64,000 bases of DNA. Origin: Otis tarda. Taxonomy: Eukaryota; Chordata; Aves; Otidiformes; Otididae. A program made the translations under genes and the position numbers. Every line of letters begins with the position of its first letter. The first letter of the stretch is position 1. Below the pieces are notes generated by a model. It was not told the origin of the DNA, searched no databases, and was given only the letters and a program-made list of their open reading frames with translations. The stretch covers positions 6,166,001 to 6,230,000 of the forward strand of contig CM048575.1 of the NCBI GenBank assembly GCA_026413225.1, read 5' to 3'. Positions 10,126-23,809 of the stretch are shown piece after piece.

Positions 10126-11744
10126 GCCCCGCGTGGATTTCTTCCGTTATTTCCCTTCGGAAGGCTGCCGGGCCTGCAGCGGGAGCGTGGGCGAGCGGCG
10201 GGTCGAGGGCACCGGTTCTGGCACCCTCCTGCCATCCCTGCATCCCCTGGCACGCGCCCCACGTTCATGCTCCACGTAAAAGCCTTTTTGCCTTTAAAAC
10301 CTCGAGCGTGACACCGCTCCCGTCCCTCCCGGTGGCCGTGGGGCGGCGGGTGGCGGGGAGCCAGCGTTGGCGTGCAGCGCGGGTGCAGGATTTACCCCAC
10401 CGCCCTGGGAGAGCGTGGCTTGAACCGGGGCGACCGGATTCCCCGGGCACCCAACCGCCCTGCCCCGCGGCCCCGGCTGATCGGGAGGGCTGGACGGGGG
10501 CAGATGGGGGTGGCAGATAAAAACACCTGAGCGTTGACCCAAAGGTGACTTTGCCTCGGGCCTTGCAGAGATTAACTGGAGATGAAGAAACGAAGCTGGA
10601 GCAGGCCTTTGAACCTTCCCTCACCTTTTTTCCGTCCCCTCCTTTCTCCATCTCCTTTACAGCCCCCGAGTCCGTGGGAACGCAGGGATGCGATCGCCCC
10701 TGTCGCAGCACAGGGGCTGGGTGTGCAGTTCACCAAGGGCAGAGCGGCTGCATTCTTCTGTCCTTACAGGTGCCCCGCAGCCGGGGCTACCGGGAGCTTT
10801 GTCCCCAGCCCCCGGCCGGTTCCGTGGGACGCGTCCGTGCTCGGCTTTCAGCCGTGTCCCACCTCGGCTGCCGCCCGCGGAGCCCGGGCAGGTTTAGGGG
10901 AACGTGAGACCTCCCAGCCCCGCCGGGAGACCGCGCCATTCTCTCTGTTTATCTTGGTCCAATGCTTTAGACAAATCATTATTTCCAAGGTAAATATTGT
11001 CAAAATCCAGATTATTTGCTCAAGAAATGAAAGAATAACTGCGGGAGCACATCAAAGCGGCGGATCTGCTCCGCCAGCAAGAGGCTTCCTCCTCGGTTAT
11101 TGGGAGCCCTGGTGCTTCTGCCCCCAGAGCTGCTTTGAGATGGCCAGTGCTGATTTGCAAAATCAACTTCAGACAGAGTTTTTTTCCACCCCCCCAGCTC
11201 CGGTGCCCAAATGAGATTTGTGAATTAATTAAAAACCCAACCAACTGCAGGGGAAAAACAATAAAGATGCTGAAAGCTGCAAGGCTGAGCCCGGGCCGGC
11301 TTGGGGGGAGCCAGGACCCCGCTCTGTCCCCGGGCACTCGCAATCCCGGAGGATGTAACCGTGCAAACCCGCCCTGCACCCAGCCCCCAGCTCCGGTTGC
11401 GGCGCCGCGCGGGATGGGTGATGCGGGCAGGCACCAGCTCGGGGCTGGGGACGGGGTTGCACCTGAGGTCCGCGCTGGGGACATCTCCATCCTCAGGGAT
11501 TTCCAAGCCTCCGTAAATAAGGGGCTGGGTTCTCAGCTCGCGGACGGATGACGCGGCTCTCGGGGGCTCGAAGGAGCTACTCCAGACCCCCCAGGTCAGC
11601 AGGAGGACCGAGCATCACCGGCGGGGTCTGGACCAGGCCGTTGCGCGGGGAGCTGTGCTGGGGCTGGGGCTCACGCGCGGTCACGGCCCCGGCACGCGGG
11701 GAGATCGAGCGGCGGAGCTCGGGGCGCGTGAGCTTGAATTTCCA

Positions 11745-12110
11745 TGCGGGACAGACAGGGCCCTTTGTTTTTAAGGTCTCCTCTGAAAGTTTATTGTTAT
11801 TCTTGTATTAAATCCCTGTAACACTGGACCGGTTTTACTGCACAAAGCAAGATTTGGCAAACAGCGCGTTTCTTTGAAAGTTAAAATAATAGCATTTTAA
11901 AAAAAAACCCCAAGTATTTATGAAGCTTTGGAGGGAAATATTTTACCTTGTAATTTGAATCTGCTCTAACTCTTTCCAGCATTTTGTGGGCTTAAAAAAA
12001 AAGTCTTCAAAAATAAAATCGAATGATGTGACAACTGATGCCATGAAAGTACAAAAGAAAATTAATCATCTCAGGCCATCAACATCCAGAGATCCAGACG
12101 GGGACGCACT
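11745..12110. promoter_or_regulatory. AT-rich island with several SOX-like sites
   Basis: About 365 bp of AT-rich sequence between GC-rich flanks. SOX-type cores recur: CCTTTGTT near 11762, TATTGTTAT near 11792, CACAAAG near 11841. It also carries TAATTTGAAT and ATTAATCAT homeodomain-like sites (about 11951 and 12061). The reading as an enhancer is inference. Confidence 0.28.
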
Positions 12111-15100
12111 TAAAGCATCCCGGGATCCCCTGCTTATTGTGTCTCGGAGAATTCCAGGTCTCACGTGTTCAGTTCACAGCAGGAAAAGGGCTTTCCCGTG
12201 CTCTCGGCTGGCACGGTGAGCCCAGCCGGGGCGGCTCCCCTCGCCCCAAATGCCGCACCCAAGCAGCACCCAAAGCGACAAGGGGCTCCGCGCCCCCGCG
12301 CAGCCCCAGGGGTCCCACCGCCGCCGTCCCACCCCGCTGCTCCGCAGTGCGTGGCGGAGCCGGGCTGCCCGGAGAGATGATCTCAGCCCTTATAGGATCC
12401 ATGTGTGCCGCCGTGCCGGGAGCACCTGCCGCAGCCTGGGAGGTCTGTGAGGGTGGCGGGGGGCAGAGGGGCTCTGTCCTCGCTGCGCCCTGGGCACGGC
12501 GTCCCGCCTGCGGGCATCTGAGAGCCTTATCAGGCACGGATCCTGCAGCCCGCTCCAGACGGCTGGAAGCGTGGATGGAGGAGGCAATGGGGGAAGGGCA
12601 GGGGGTCCGGGTCCAGGGCTGGAGGTGACCTGCCCTGTCCCTGCCCGCCAGCATCGCCCACGGGATGCCCAGACGGGAGAGAGCTCAGAGCGCGGGATGG
12701 TGTAACTGCTCCTGCCTCTTAGCAGAGAGATGCTCTTTGGCCAGCCAGCGTTTGGGGACTGTCCCACAGCCACGCCGAAGCCGTCCCGCAGCCCTGCGCC
12801 AGCGCTGCCCGTGAGCTGCCAAGCAGTGAGCCGGGCCCGGTGCCGGGGCCGCGTCCCGCAGCGCGCTGGTTGATGTGCTCCTGCACCCCGCAAGCCTCTG
12901 CGCAGCCGCGGTGGGTGACCTCTGTGAAAGCTAAATATAAACCCAGCAGCACTCCGAGCTGTTCCCTGCCAGCCGAGCCGCAATGCTGCTGACGTTTCAG
13001 CTTATTGGGGCAGCAAGTGCCGCGTTCGGGATTCACCGGAACCGCTCAGCCCTTTCCCTACCCCGGGTGCTCCGGTGCGTGGCTGGAGCGAGACTCACAT
13101 GAGTTTTTTCAGGCTATTCTCACTCCCTGGTATTTTGTATTTAATATTAAAGGCATTATGCTGGTGGTGTAAATACAGTCACCTCCTGAATACAGTTCCG
13201 CTTGACAAAGAACAAAGCAGCGCCGATGCTGAGAGCTTGGGGTGGAAGGGGGCTGCAGGCAGGTTTGGGAAGTATCGGGGTCTTTCCCCCGCCTGCACTG
13301 CTAGCGCGTCGGGACGCATCGCAAAACCCTGCTGCCCTTCCAGGGCTTTCCCAAAAACTCAGGATGCAGCAAAACCCAGGCATCGCCCCGGCTCGCCCGC
13401 ACACATCAAGCTGCACCTGCACACGTGTGCCCGGAGCGCCCATGGCCCCGTGCGCTGCCCGCGTCCCCGCAGCCGGAGCCGAACCGCACCAGGACACCAT
13501 CCCTCCCCGGCCAGGCAGCGTTCACTCTGGCGCAGCACCAGCTCGGCATGCGGGACCTCCTCGCCCTGGCTTGGACCTTTCCTTTTCCCAAAGCCGCTTC
13601 CCGCTCGTCCTTTCCAGCAGCGGCGGGACGGGCGAGACCCCGAGTGCTGGGCTTTGCCACCGTATCTGATGGAAACGCGGTTTGAGCCTGCCTTCTTTAA
13701 TGATTCCCTTTGAAATGTTGTTGCTTCCGCACATCCCCCTTCGGGGTAGAATATTAAGCAAGAGCAACTCGGCTGGAAATTCAGATTGTTTTCGTGTCTG
13801 TTTTCATTTACATTTTAATGACGGAGAAATCTTAGAAATCAGGCTATTTGCAGCACGGCTCCTCAAAAGAAAAGGGAAGAAAAATCACCTGCAACCATCT
13901 AACCTTTGCCCTCTCGAGCGGCACCAGGGGCTGGGGATCGCCAGCAGCTTTCTGCATGAAAAATGCTTCTTCGCCCCCTTTTCCCGCCCAGGCAGCAGGG
14001 ATTTCCGCGGGCAGAAATCGGCTCGGGGGCACCGCCGCCGCGGCGGGCACGCAGGGCGGATTGGGCGCTGGTGAAGGGGACGGGGCGCGAAGGGCGCTGA
14101 GGCCAAGGGTGCTGCTCCGGGAGCAGGAGGAGGGGGAAAGGGGTGCACGCCGTGCCCGAGGCTCATCGCTTGCCTCGCGCACGGGATGGGGGGATTTTCC
14201 GGCAGAGCCCTGTCCCAGGAGCTGGCCGCGCTCAGCGCCTCGCCGGCAGCCCGTGGCTCTTCGGATGAGGTCCGGGGATCCAGGCCTCCCCGAGAAAACA
14301 GCTGGGAGTGGAGATCACCGGAAGAGAAGCAATAAACTCTCGGTTATTCTGCTGCCACCGAGGCCAATCGAGCTGCAAAGAGCGCCTCGAGGCCGGCTGT
14401 ACATCATTATTTCACAGCGCGTTCCCCGTGTGACGCAGTGGCTGCCTTGCTGCGGGGAATGCCTTCCTGGTTTTCAGCATCCGCGCTGAAGTATCTGGAG
14501 TCCTGGAACCATCGGTTTGAATCCCAGAAGCCTCAACGCTGCACTTTGTTCCTCCAAGGGGACAATAATCCCAGCGCCGCCCAAGCTGCCTGTCCGTGAG
14601 CATTTGACTGAGGGCTTAAAAACAAAGGTTCTGCTTGGACGGCCAAATAAACACCGACCCAGCCCCAAACGGGGCTCGCCCCAAAGCTCTGCTGGCTCCT
14701 TTGGCCGGGACGGGGGCGACGACCCCGCGGGCCGCCGCGCGTCAGGCCAGGGGCTGCCCACCCAGGACGGGCTCCGGCTCAGCCGCGACACGCGTGGGAC
14801 CGCGGCAACGCCGCTGCCGCCCTCGGCAGACCCGAACCCCCGGGGACGTCCAGCCCGGCTCCCGTGGGCCTGGGGACGCCGCGGGCCGTGGAAGCGGAGG
14901 AAGGCTCGGGTCGGGGTGGGTGGAGGGAGGCTCCCAGCTGATCTGCGTTGAGATTCAAACCGAAACGGCAGCCCTGAACAACTCTTGGCTGCGTTCACGG
15001 CTCTATCTGTGTTTTCCATCTTGGCATCTCCGTTTTTCCCTACCCTGCCTTCATTTCTCTGCTCTCTGGACAGGGCTGGGAGGGAGAAGGCGGCTTCCAG

Positions 15101-18100
15101 TTCCCAGTCACGGATGGGGGCTGCATTTTGCACGAGAGCAAAACCGCGAATAAAGGCATTTGGGTTTTTTTTTAAGTCAGTTGAGAGCTCAGATAATTTT
15201 GTTTCGCCTTCCAAAAATCTCTTTCCACCCCACGGCTCCAGCCCTGCCCTGCGAGTGCCACCATCTGCATTTTCACGTCGGAGCGGTGCTGGCGGGAGGA
15301 GCGGCCGCCGCCGGCGAGAGCGAGCGCTCCGTGCCGCCGCGCCGTGCCAGGACCCGAGCCGCGAGGATCTGATAACCGCCCGGCCCCTTTCATCTCCCAG
15401 GCTGCGGGAGATTTTCTTTCTCGAGCCATCCGAAAACTTTCCAGGCTGGGGAGAGCCAAGCTGACTTTCCGCCTGCTTTGTTTTCTGCGGGAGGGCGAGG
15501 AGGGGGACGCAGAGCCCGCGCAGGCACGGGGGCACGCGCGCCCCGGCAAACCCACCGAAACCCGGCGGATAAGACGGAGGCGCGGAGAGAAATGGAAACT
15601 TTTTAAAAATTCATGAAAAGCGAGGAATAGAAAGACGAATTAAGAGAAGCCGGTAGCGTTGGGCTGAGTCTGTTTGCTGTTGATACTGTGCAGAATTAAG
15701 CCACGCCGGTCTTTTCTCGTGGCCAGAGGGTAGGAAAAGGGCTCCCAGCGGAGAGGACCCAGCCCGGCGCTGGCGATGCTGAGCGGGGATTGATAACCCG
15801 GCGCGGGGGGGTGGCGCGGCTCTGCCGGATGCCGCTCCAGGCCGAAAAGCCCGCATTTATCCCAGCGATAGCAGCCGAGCCAGCGCTGCGGGCCTTGGGG
15901 GTAAAAAAGGCTTAAAAACCCATCCTTCATTCATCAGGCAGCTGAGAGGGAGAGGGGGAGGAGGGGAAGACAAAAAATAATGGAGAACGAATTAAGAGTT
16001 GGGGGGAACGCGGATGAGGGCTGCCGTGCCCTGGACCAGGGGCTCAGCCCTGCCCGGACCCTCGCCCCCAAAACCAGCAGCGGGCAGGAGCCCAGGGTGG
16101 GGAGATGCCCACCCCACGCCGTCCCAGGAGAGGATCGGGAGATGCCACTGAAACCCAGCTGAGATGTCAGTTCCCAGTCCCCGCATCGCATCCCTCCCCG
16201 GTCCCCGAGCCACCCACGCTGCTTCCGTGGGTGCTGAGGTCTGGGGTCCCGCCGTCCCCCTCCTGCAACACCAGGTGGCTACCGGGAATTCTGCAGGCAG
16301 GGGAAGGCGGTGGTGGGGGGAAAGGTTCATCAGTCACTTCTCGTGGAGCAAATAACGCGATGTGACAGCGAAAGGCTGCTGAGCGCAGCTCTCCCGCCCG
16401 GAAAGAAACCCGCCGTGCGGAGACAATGCTGCCTGACAGCAGCAGGGCTGGGTGGGCAGCGGCAGGGCAGCGGGGGTCTCCAGGGGCTGGACACGCTCAT
16501 CGCTGGGACACGCCGACCTGCTGGGGAGCAGCCTGCCCCCCCCAAACCGCCCCGCTCGCCGTGGGAAGGGTCCTCCCGCCCGCAGCCCCCAGCTCTTTGG
16601 GGCACGCTCGTGTTGGGGGTGGCTGGCCATGGAAAACTTTCAAGAGGCCTCGCTTTGGTTGCATGTGGGAAGAAAACCAAATTTTAAAACCTGGAATATT
16701 TGATGAAACAGTTCTTATTCCCCGGCCAACCCCACTTCTGAGCCCATCAACCGCAGGGCCAGGAGGGACGGTGATGGGAATCCAATTTGACGTCTTACCC
16801 GGCACGGGCCAAAGAAACTCACCCCGTACCTTCTCCGCCAGCCCCACAATTTCTGACAGCAGCGTTGCTTTTGGGAAAGCATCCATCATCTCTGCAGCTA
16901 CGAATGAGGCCTTGGGTGCATCAGTCACCTTCTTGCACCCTCCCAGGTTCAAAATGGGGGTGACCACAGCAGGTCTCAGAGCAGATGGAGAAATCCCCCT
17001 TCCCGTTCCTCTCTATGGGCTCAGGTGTCTAAAGGACATTTGGGAAGCCGTGGGACCCCAGGAAGACCCTCTCTGGGTACTGTCACCGAGCTGTTCGCAC
17101 TTCGTGGTGGTCACCCCACGGCTGTGCTGTCACCCACCCAAGGAGCAGAAGGGCCACCACTCACGGACAAGGGAGTCCCCTGCCAAGTTGCTTCCTAGGA
17201 TCGCACTCTGGAAATAATTCAAATTAGGCATGCGTGTAATTACAGATATTTTATCCAAACAGGAGGAGCTGGAACATCACTGGGTATCTAGGGAATCATC
17301 TAGATGCAACGCGGGAAGCGACGTGGCAGAGGGAGGACAGGCTTGCCCCCCCCGCAGCAGCACGGTGCAGGGCTGCCCGGTGGGACAGCGTGGCAAGAGG
17401 TGTCCTGACTCCGCGGCACTGGCTTGGACGTCCCAGCCGAGATAACTCCGGCAGCTGTGTCCTGTCCTTCATCCCTCTCCGCCTCTGCTGTCCCTCCCGG
17501 GGACGCGGCACATTGCGGTGGGGCGTCTCTCCGGGCAGCGGGTGTCCACCAAGGACACCCTGCACCCCAAACGCTTGGCGACGGCACGCTCGTGCCGCGT
17601 CCTGCTCGCTTGACACCTCTTTTCAAGCCCTGTTGGAGCACAGCTTTCTCCTCCCTGTCCTCCCCGCCACTCAATTTGTCCCCTCTCCCTCCAATTTAAC
17701 TTCTTGTTTCGTTTTCACTCTTCTCCAAGGTTTTCGCTCTTCTCAGGGGATGAGGCGTGGCTGCAGGGATGCTGTGGGAAGCGAAGCCGTGCTGTCGCGC
17801 CTGCGGGTCTCGCAGGGGAGCAGGGGTCCCCCAGCTCCGTTTGTCCAGACTGTGTCCCTCCCGTACCGCCGGGCCGGAGCATCCACCGCCCTCGGCGGCT
17901 CGTGTGCGGGCGGTGAGGCCGTGGCAGCTCCCGGCTGTGGGACGTGGCCTTCACTTACGGTCAGGTCCGGAGACCTCCCAGGACAGCGGCGGGAGCCGTC
18001 GGCAGAGGCGCCTCTCAAAGCCAGCCGTGCTCCTCCGGGTTCAGCTCTGAGCAGGTTTTACATGCCCTGGGTTTTGGGTTTTTTTTTGTTTGTTTGTTTG

Positions 18101-18779
18101 GAACCAATCCACCAAGTTTTTGCATGATTTTCTGCCTCCGGCTCGTGCAAGGCGCCTGCCGCCGGCTCCCGGTGCTGCCAAAACTGCCCCGGAGCCCACT
18201 CGGGAGCCGCCAGCTCGAAGCCTTGCCCCGTGCTCGGCACCGGCCCCACGGCTGCGGGGATGAGGTGGGGATGGAGCCCCGGGGCGTGGGCTCGTCCCCG
18301 GTGCTTGGCCGTGCCGACGCGGAGCGTGTCGGAGCAGGTTCCCCGTAATAAAGGTGAAACTCGCAGGGAGCTTCTCTGGAATGAAAGGCAGCCCCTGGAG
18401 CAACTTTCCTCGGGAATTACCCACTGATTAACCTCTCCCGAAGTGACTGGTGATAAATGAAGCGGTTAAGGGACTGACCTGTCAGTGGGGCTGGATTTTT
18501 TTTGGAGGGGGCGGGCAGGGAGGGATGCTCTCCTCTCCCCCGCCATTTTTTGGGCTCTTCGCAAGCCTGGCACCTCCTAAATCCGTATTGCAGAACTCAG
18601 ACCATGCTTAGAGAAGGTTGCCCGTGGCCACCCGCCGTGCAGGGTCTGTCCCAGCTCGGAGGGGGCCGAGGGGATTTGGGGAGAGGCTGCAGAGCCCGGA
18701 GCAGACCCCGTGCGGGCGGGGGGGCGGGGGTGCTGCTGCTCTCAGCTGCGTTTGGTGGTCCCCGCGTGTACCGGGGGGC

Positions 18780-19080
18780 TAACGCGTGTGAAAAGCAGAT
18801 TTATTTTTGCCTACGTTTCATATTCTTCACGCTCCACAGCGGGAGACAAAGGATCAGCTCTTCAATGGAGTCCTAAGAATAAACCTTAAACCTCATCAAA
18901 TCCAATCCGGCAATAAAAATTGCCCGAACAAAAGGCCGGGGACTGAGGGTGGCGGCGAGGGCCTTTTCGCCACGATAACAAGTTTTCACAAGACTGTTTA
19001 TCCGCACAATTTGGAACGACACTTAAAATCTCTAATCCCAATAGGCATGAAAGTGCTTGTCCTGAGGAAGCAGGTGGATT
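18780..19080. promoter_or_regulatory. AT-rich island, candidate regulatory element
   Basis: Contains an OTX/PITX-type TAATCCC (19033-19039), ACAAAGG near 18847, and repeated CAATAAAAATT and CACAATTTGG stretches. Flanked on both sides by CpG-rich DNA. No open frame of interest. Confidence 0.25.
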
Positions 19081-21549
19081 GTCCCGGCGCGGCCGAGCTG
19101 CCAATGATGCTCGGTGGCCGCCGCGGCGCCCATGGGGGTCACGGGGAATGTGCTGAGACGGGGCAGCTGCAGCCTGAATGCTTCTCTTCAACCTCAAAGC
19201 CTCGTCTCCTCTTCCACCCCCCCAACCCCTCGCCATCCCACCCCCTATTCAACTTGGGTTTAAAAAGGCAGCAAAACGGTTACAAGGTTTAAAGCAGAGG
19301 CGAGCAAAATGCTCCACAATGGGGAGGACAAAGGAGCGCGGCCGGGCTGGTCCCTAATCCACCGCCCATGGCAATGCGGCCCGGACCCGTGGCTGCGAGG
19401 ATTAAACCCGCTGCCAAGGGGAAGGTTTAGCGGCAGGGCCGGAGGGGCTGCGGAGGGGTGTCCCGTCCCCCCTCCCCAGAAGGGGATTTCTGCAGCAAGA
19501 GCCCTGCGGGGCGGTCGTCCCCTCCCGGGGGCTCGAGGCAGGAGGTGGGGTGGGAGGAGTGGGGCGAAGCGGGGGGGAACCGTGCCCCCTCTTTCCCGGG
19601 GGGGGAGCAGCGCCCATTCCCGGGCTGGCGGGGACCCCGTGGAGGCTGGAGCTGGGATGCTGGGAGCCAAGGGAGGATGCAAAACCATGGATGCAGTTGG
19701 GCACCGCGGAGATGATGAGGGTGGAACAAGAGCCACCGCGGTCCCGGCAGCATCTCCAGCCCTGGGGAATTATTGCAACAGCCCGGGAACCGCAGAGCGG
19801 GATCCGGCCCCGGCCCGCGGCCGAGACCTTGCACCCGGGGCCCATCCCAGGCGGGTGCTGCGGGTCGTTACTGCCCATCTGCGGGCGGCCACGGCGAGGC
19901 CATCGATGCTGCCCGAGAGAGAAAGAATCAAGCGTAAAGACGTGAACGAGCTGAAGAGAAGTTGCACGGAGCTGCAGCAAGGCGTGAAAGAAGTCAGCAA
20001 GGACCAGCAGACAGCGTGGCCTCGGGCCGCGTCGTCGTGCTGCGGGAGTCCGTTCAGCGCCGCGGGACGGGCAGCGGGTACGACTGCCCCGTCCGACGCA
20101 GCTTAATCGATGTCTGCCGCCGGTCGTGGCGGGCCACAGCCCTCACCGACACCCAACCAGCCTCTAGCTGGTTTCCCCGGAGAAATCCTTTCCTCCTCCT
20201 GTTTTTACACAAAAATCCTATAAAGTGCTAATAGCAAATGGCGGCTGCTAAGCTGCCTAACTTGACGTCTTCCAAGGCCGTGCCGCGAGCCACCGGACCG
20301 GCTGGTTTTCCCTCATGGCTGTGGCCTCCGAGCCCCTGGCTCGGTGCCGCGCCGGGAGCTGGTGCTGACCGCCCAGACACAAGGCTACGGCGAGGGGGAA
20401 CGTCCCCTCCGGGACAGGGACGGGGTGAGCCACCTCCCCCAAGACCCGCAGGCCTGTGACCGCCGGGACGGTGGCTGGGGATGCTCACACGCTTTTCCCC
20501 CACACACCCCAAGACCCCCAGCCTCGTGGCATCCGGCACCGCCTCGGCTCCCAGTGCACGCTGCTCGTCCTTGTTTTAGGAAAATCTCCTTTTTCCGAGC
20601 CTGATGTTCACCCCAGAGCCCAGGAAAAGAGCTGTCTTTCCCTGGAGCATCAGGCTTCTCTGTCTAAAGTTGGCCTTGAAATCAAGGTAATTATTTTCGC
20701 AGTCTCCGCTTCGGCACTGCTGCTCCCGCGCTATCTGCCAGAGCAAGGCGCCGTGCCCGCCCGGCGCGCGCAGCAGTCGGCAGGGACCGCTAATCCCTTT
20801 AGCACCCCGTAACCATCGCCGAGACAGTAACGGGGCTTGGAACAAAACCAAACTGACATCCCTTTCGCACGTGGAAGCGAGGAGAGAAGCGTCGGACGGT
20901 CCTCGCTGGGAAGCGGAGGGCCTGCGGGGTGTCGGGGGACGCGTTACGGCGACGGCGTGGCGGGCGGCGTGTCCCACCGGCTCCTTGCAGATGAGCGTTA
21001 GCACACCGCCACCAAACCGCGTCTGCGGGTGACAAGCGTGGCACCGCGAACGGGCACCGCCGCCCAGGCCCTGCACCCCACGCCCGCTGCGAACCGGCCG
21101 CGCTCCGGGCACGGCTGATCCGCGGTGGGAAGCACCGCTCGGCCCGTGATCAGCGGATGCCCTGGTGTCCCGGGGATGGCTGGGACATCCCGGGGAAGGA
21201 GCAGGGCTTTGGGCTGTTTTCAGACAGATTTGGGACCCAAGGGGAAGGACAGCAATCCCGGGAGCACGCCGCGGTCGCTGGCGTCAGCGCAGCACGGTTT
21301 GTTTTTAACCGGCCGGTAGCGAGAGCGTGGGCAGCGGCTCAGCCCCGCACAGAGCTGCCCAAGGTGTTTCAGGGGAGGAAAAAGCTCAGAGTGAAAACCT
21401 CGTCCACACGCAGCCGTGGAGGCTGGAACCGAGCTTCGACACGCTCAGCCCGAGCCAGGCCACCGCCTCCCTCCCTAAAATAACCCCTCTTTAAAACAAC
21501 CTCTGTGAAAGCAAAGCAAAAGCAACACCATATTTGGCCAAGTCATGTA

Positions 21550-21621
21550 TTTTTTTTTTTCCTTCCCAAGTTCATGGCAAAATGAAAGCGCTTGAATAAA
21601 GTTGAAAAAAAAAAAAAAAAA
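21550..21621. repeat. T11 and A17 runs in inverted arrangement
   Basis: T11 (21550-21560) and A17 (21605-21621) are separated by 44 bp and could pair as a hairpin. AATAAA (21595-21600) precedes the A run by only 4 bp, too close for a normal cleavage site. No retroposon body is recognisable upstream. Confidence 0.7.
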
Positions 21622-23809
21622 GACAGTGAGGTTGTGCTTTAAATTAGCATTAATTTACCGAGCCCAGCCAGACCCGCTGAGCAAATTGTGCCCATTAATA
21701 TATTAACAACAGATTTTCCCCTACTGCTCCTTTGGGTCCAGGCTGTAAACAGGGGCTGGTGATTAACGTTTTCTTTTCTTTTCTTTTCTTTTTTAGGATT
21801 CTAAGAGCCTCGATGACCGGTCGGACCCGGCTCAGCATGCCCAGGGCTGCCGGCTTTCGGGAGGGTGTCAGGGTGACCTCAATAAAGTAGGTGACCACGG
21901 CACCTCTAATCCCCTCTTTTAATTGATTACTCTCGCCCGGCCCCCGAGGCCACGGGGATGGGACCCACCCTCTATAGATTAGCACCCTTCAGTTTACAGA
22001 TCAGCCACTTTTTCGGTCCTTTGCCCCGCAGCAACGCATGAAAATAACACTAATCTCATTAAGGACAGAAGGGAGCCCTTCGAAGTTTATTAATAACGGG
22101 AGCGGACAGGGAGAGAGCCGGGTGCTGGGTCAGATTTCAAAGCCAGGGAAGTGGCAGGAGCTTTCCAAGGGCCTGGTTTGGGCAGGGAGCGGGGTTTTGA
22201 CGCATTTCAAGCCGGGTTTGGATGCTGGAGAAGCTGCTGGTAGGCAGCGAGGGGACGAGGGCGGCTCCGGAGCTCCTGGGAACCCACCCGAGACGTGGCT
22301 GATGCTCCAGCAGCATCACAGCCCTGGTTTTGGTGCTTTTATCCCTTTCAGAGAGAACTGCAGAGCGCCTCCCATTGCCACCCTTGCTGCTGGGGTCCGC
22401 TCAGCTTCAGGCTGGTTCCACCAGCGAGGCCAGCAGCGCGCGGCCCCCAGCCCCACCTCCCTGTCCTGAGAGGAAGCCGCAGGCTTGGCACGCGTCAGCC
22501 AGACCGGAGAGCAAAGCTTTGCTCATCTCCAAACGGGACAGACCTCTGGGCTTCCCCCCCGCCTTTTCCTCTCAGCCAGCATGGGACAAGCCCCCTGCGA
22601 AAGGATGCTCCACCATTAACCTGCTCCCCATCCAGCCACAGCCCACTTCTCGGACACCCCCAGACTGGGAGGGGGGTGGGAACTGCCAAGCCCCTTCCCC
22701 AAGGAAGAGGCTCAGTGCAAAGGCCCCTACTCCTGCTGCACCTCCTGTTTGTGCTCCTTCCCCTCCCGCTCCCCAATTATCACCCTGTTAAATCACACAG
22801 CTGTCGGGACTTCCATCTTCCAGGCTTCTGCACCGCAGGTTTTAACCTGGCCTCACACCACTGGTGTTAATGGGAGCTGCAGGATCAGCCGCGCTTCGGG
22901 GGCTCTGCCTGCTCTGCGTGAGGGGTGGGCTCCTGGAGGGGCACCTCCATCTGCCCCGGCTTTTGCCAGACCCGGGTATTAATTAGCGGGGGGGATCCCA
23001 AAGGATGGTCCCGGGGCAGCACGGTCCCCCAAGAGTGGGTGCTGTGCACCCCTCGGGGCTGTGCCGGGGTGGTTTGGGGCTGGGGGTGAAGCCTTGGAGC
23101 GAGGGGAAAACAGCTCCTGGGGGCTTCAGGGGGCTGATGGCACCCGGCTCCGGGCTCACTGCTTGCAGCTCGCATCCCCTTCCCTTGCCACGGGACGGGA
23201 GACAAAACGCCACGTTCGGATCCAGGTCTCTAGAGGCGACGAGCAGGCTGCGAGCGCTCCGGCAGGAGCGGTTTGTGAAGGGTCACCCAATTTCTGCCCG
23301 AATCCCCACCACAAAGGCCGTGCGTTTTTAAAGCGTATTCCACGCGCAGCGTTCCCAGGCTGAGGCGCAGTTTAGGGGACGAGCCCCGATTCACCACCTG
23401 ACTTCAAACGGGAGATGGTGGCACGAACGCCCTCGCGCCAGCTGAGCCTGCTTTGGCAGAATCCGGCTGCTGCCAGACCCGGACTCCACTGGGATTTCCC
23501 TGGGATCAGGGCGCCGGGACCCCCGCCGCCCCTGCGGGATGCTGTAAATCCCAGGGGATTTGCGGAGCCCCGGGGAGGCACCTGCGAGACGGCTGAATGC
23601 GGAGGGAGGATTTCCTCCCGTCGCCAACACGCGCGGGGCTGGAGCATCCCGCGCCTCGCTGCCGGCGCTCGGAGCTGCCCCAAATCCGTGGGGCTGCACC
23701 CTGCAACGGGGCCGGCCTTCGGAACGGGCGTTTGGAGGGCAACGCCGAGGGTCTGAGGAGGGATGAGCCAGAGCGAGAGAGGAGGGAGGGTCCCAGGCTG
23801 CGATCCCTC

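Larger units (their letters stand above)
10126..21479. other. Gene-free GC-rich interval, left part
   Basis: No supported exon. The stretch is CpG-rich DNA broken by AT-rich islands at about 10938-11042, 11130-11280, 11745-12110, 13080-13215, 13680-13910, 15140-15230, 15590-15720 and 18780-19080. Long open frames occur (the longest, minus strand 15535-14474, 353 codons) but match no family I know and overlap other open frames on the opposite strand. A 40-codon globular-looking minus-strand stretch near 16967-16840 is followed by a GTGAGT donor-like site but has no convincing acceptor. Confidence 0.5.

Noticed and set aside
14490-14560. B-box-like GGTTTGAATCC
   Set aside because: No matching A box, no core or tail; probably chance.
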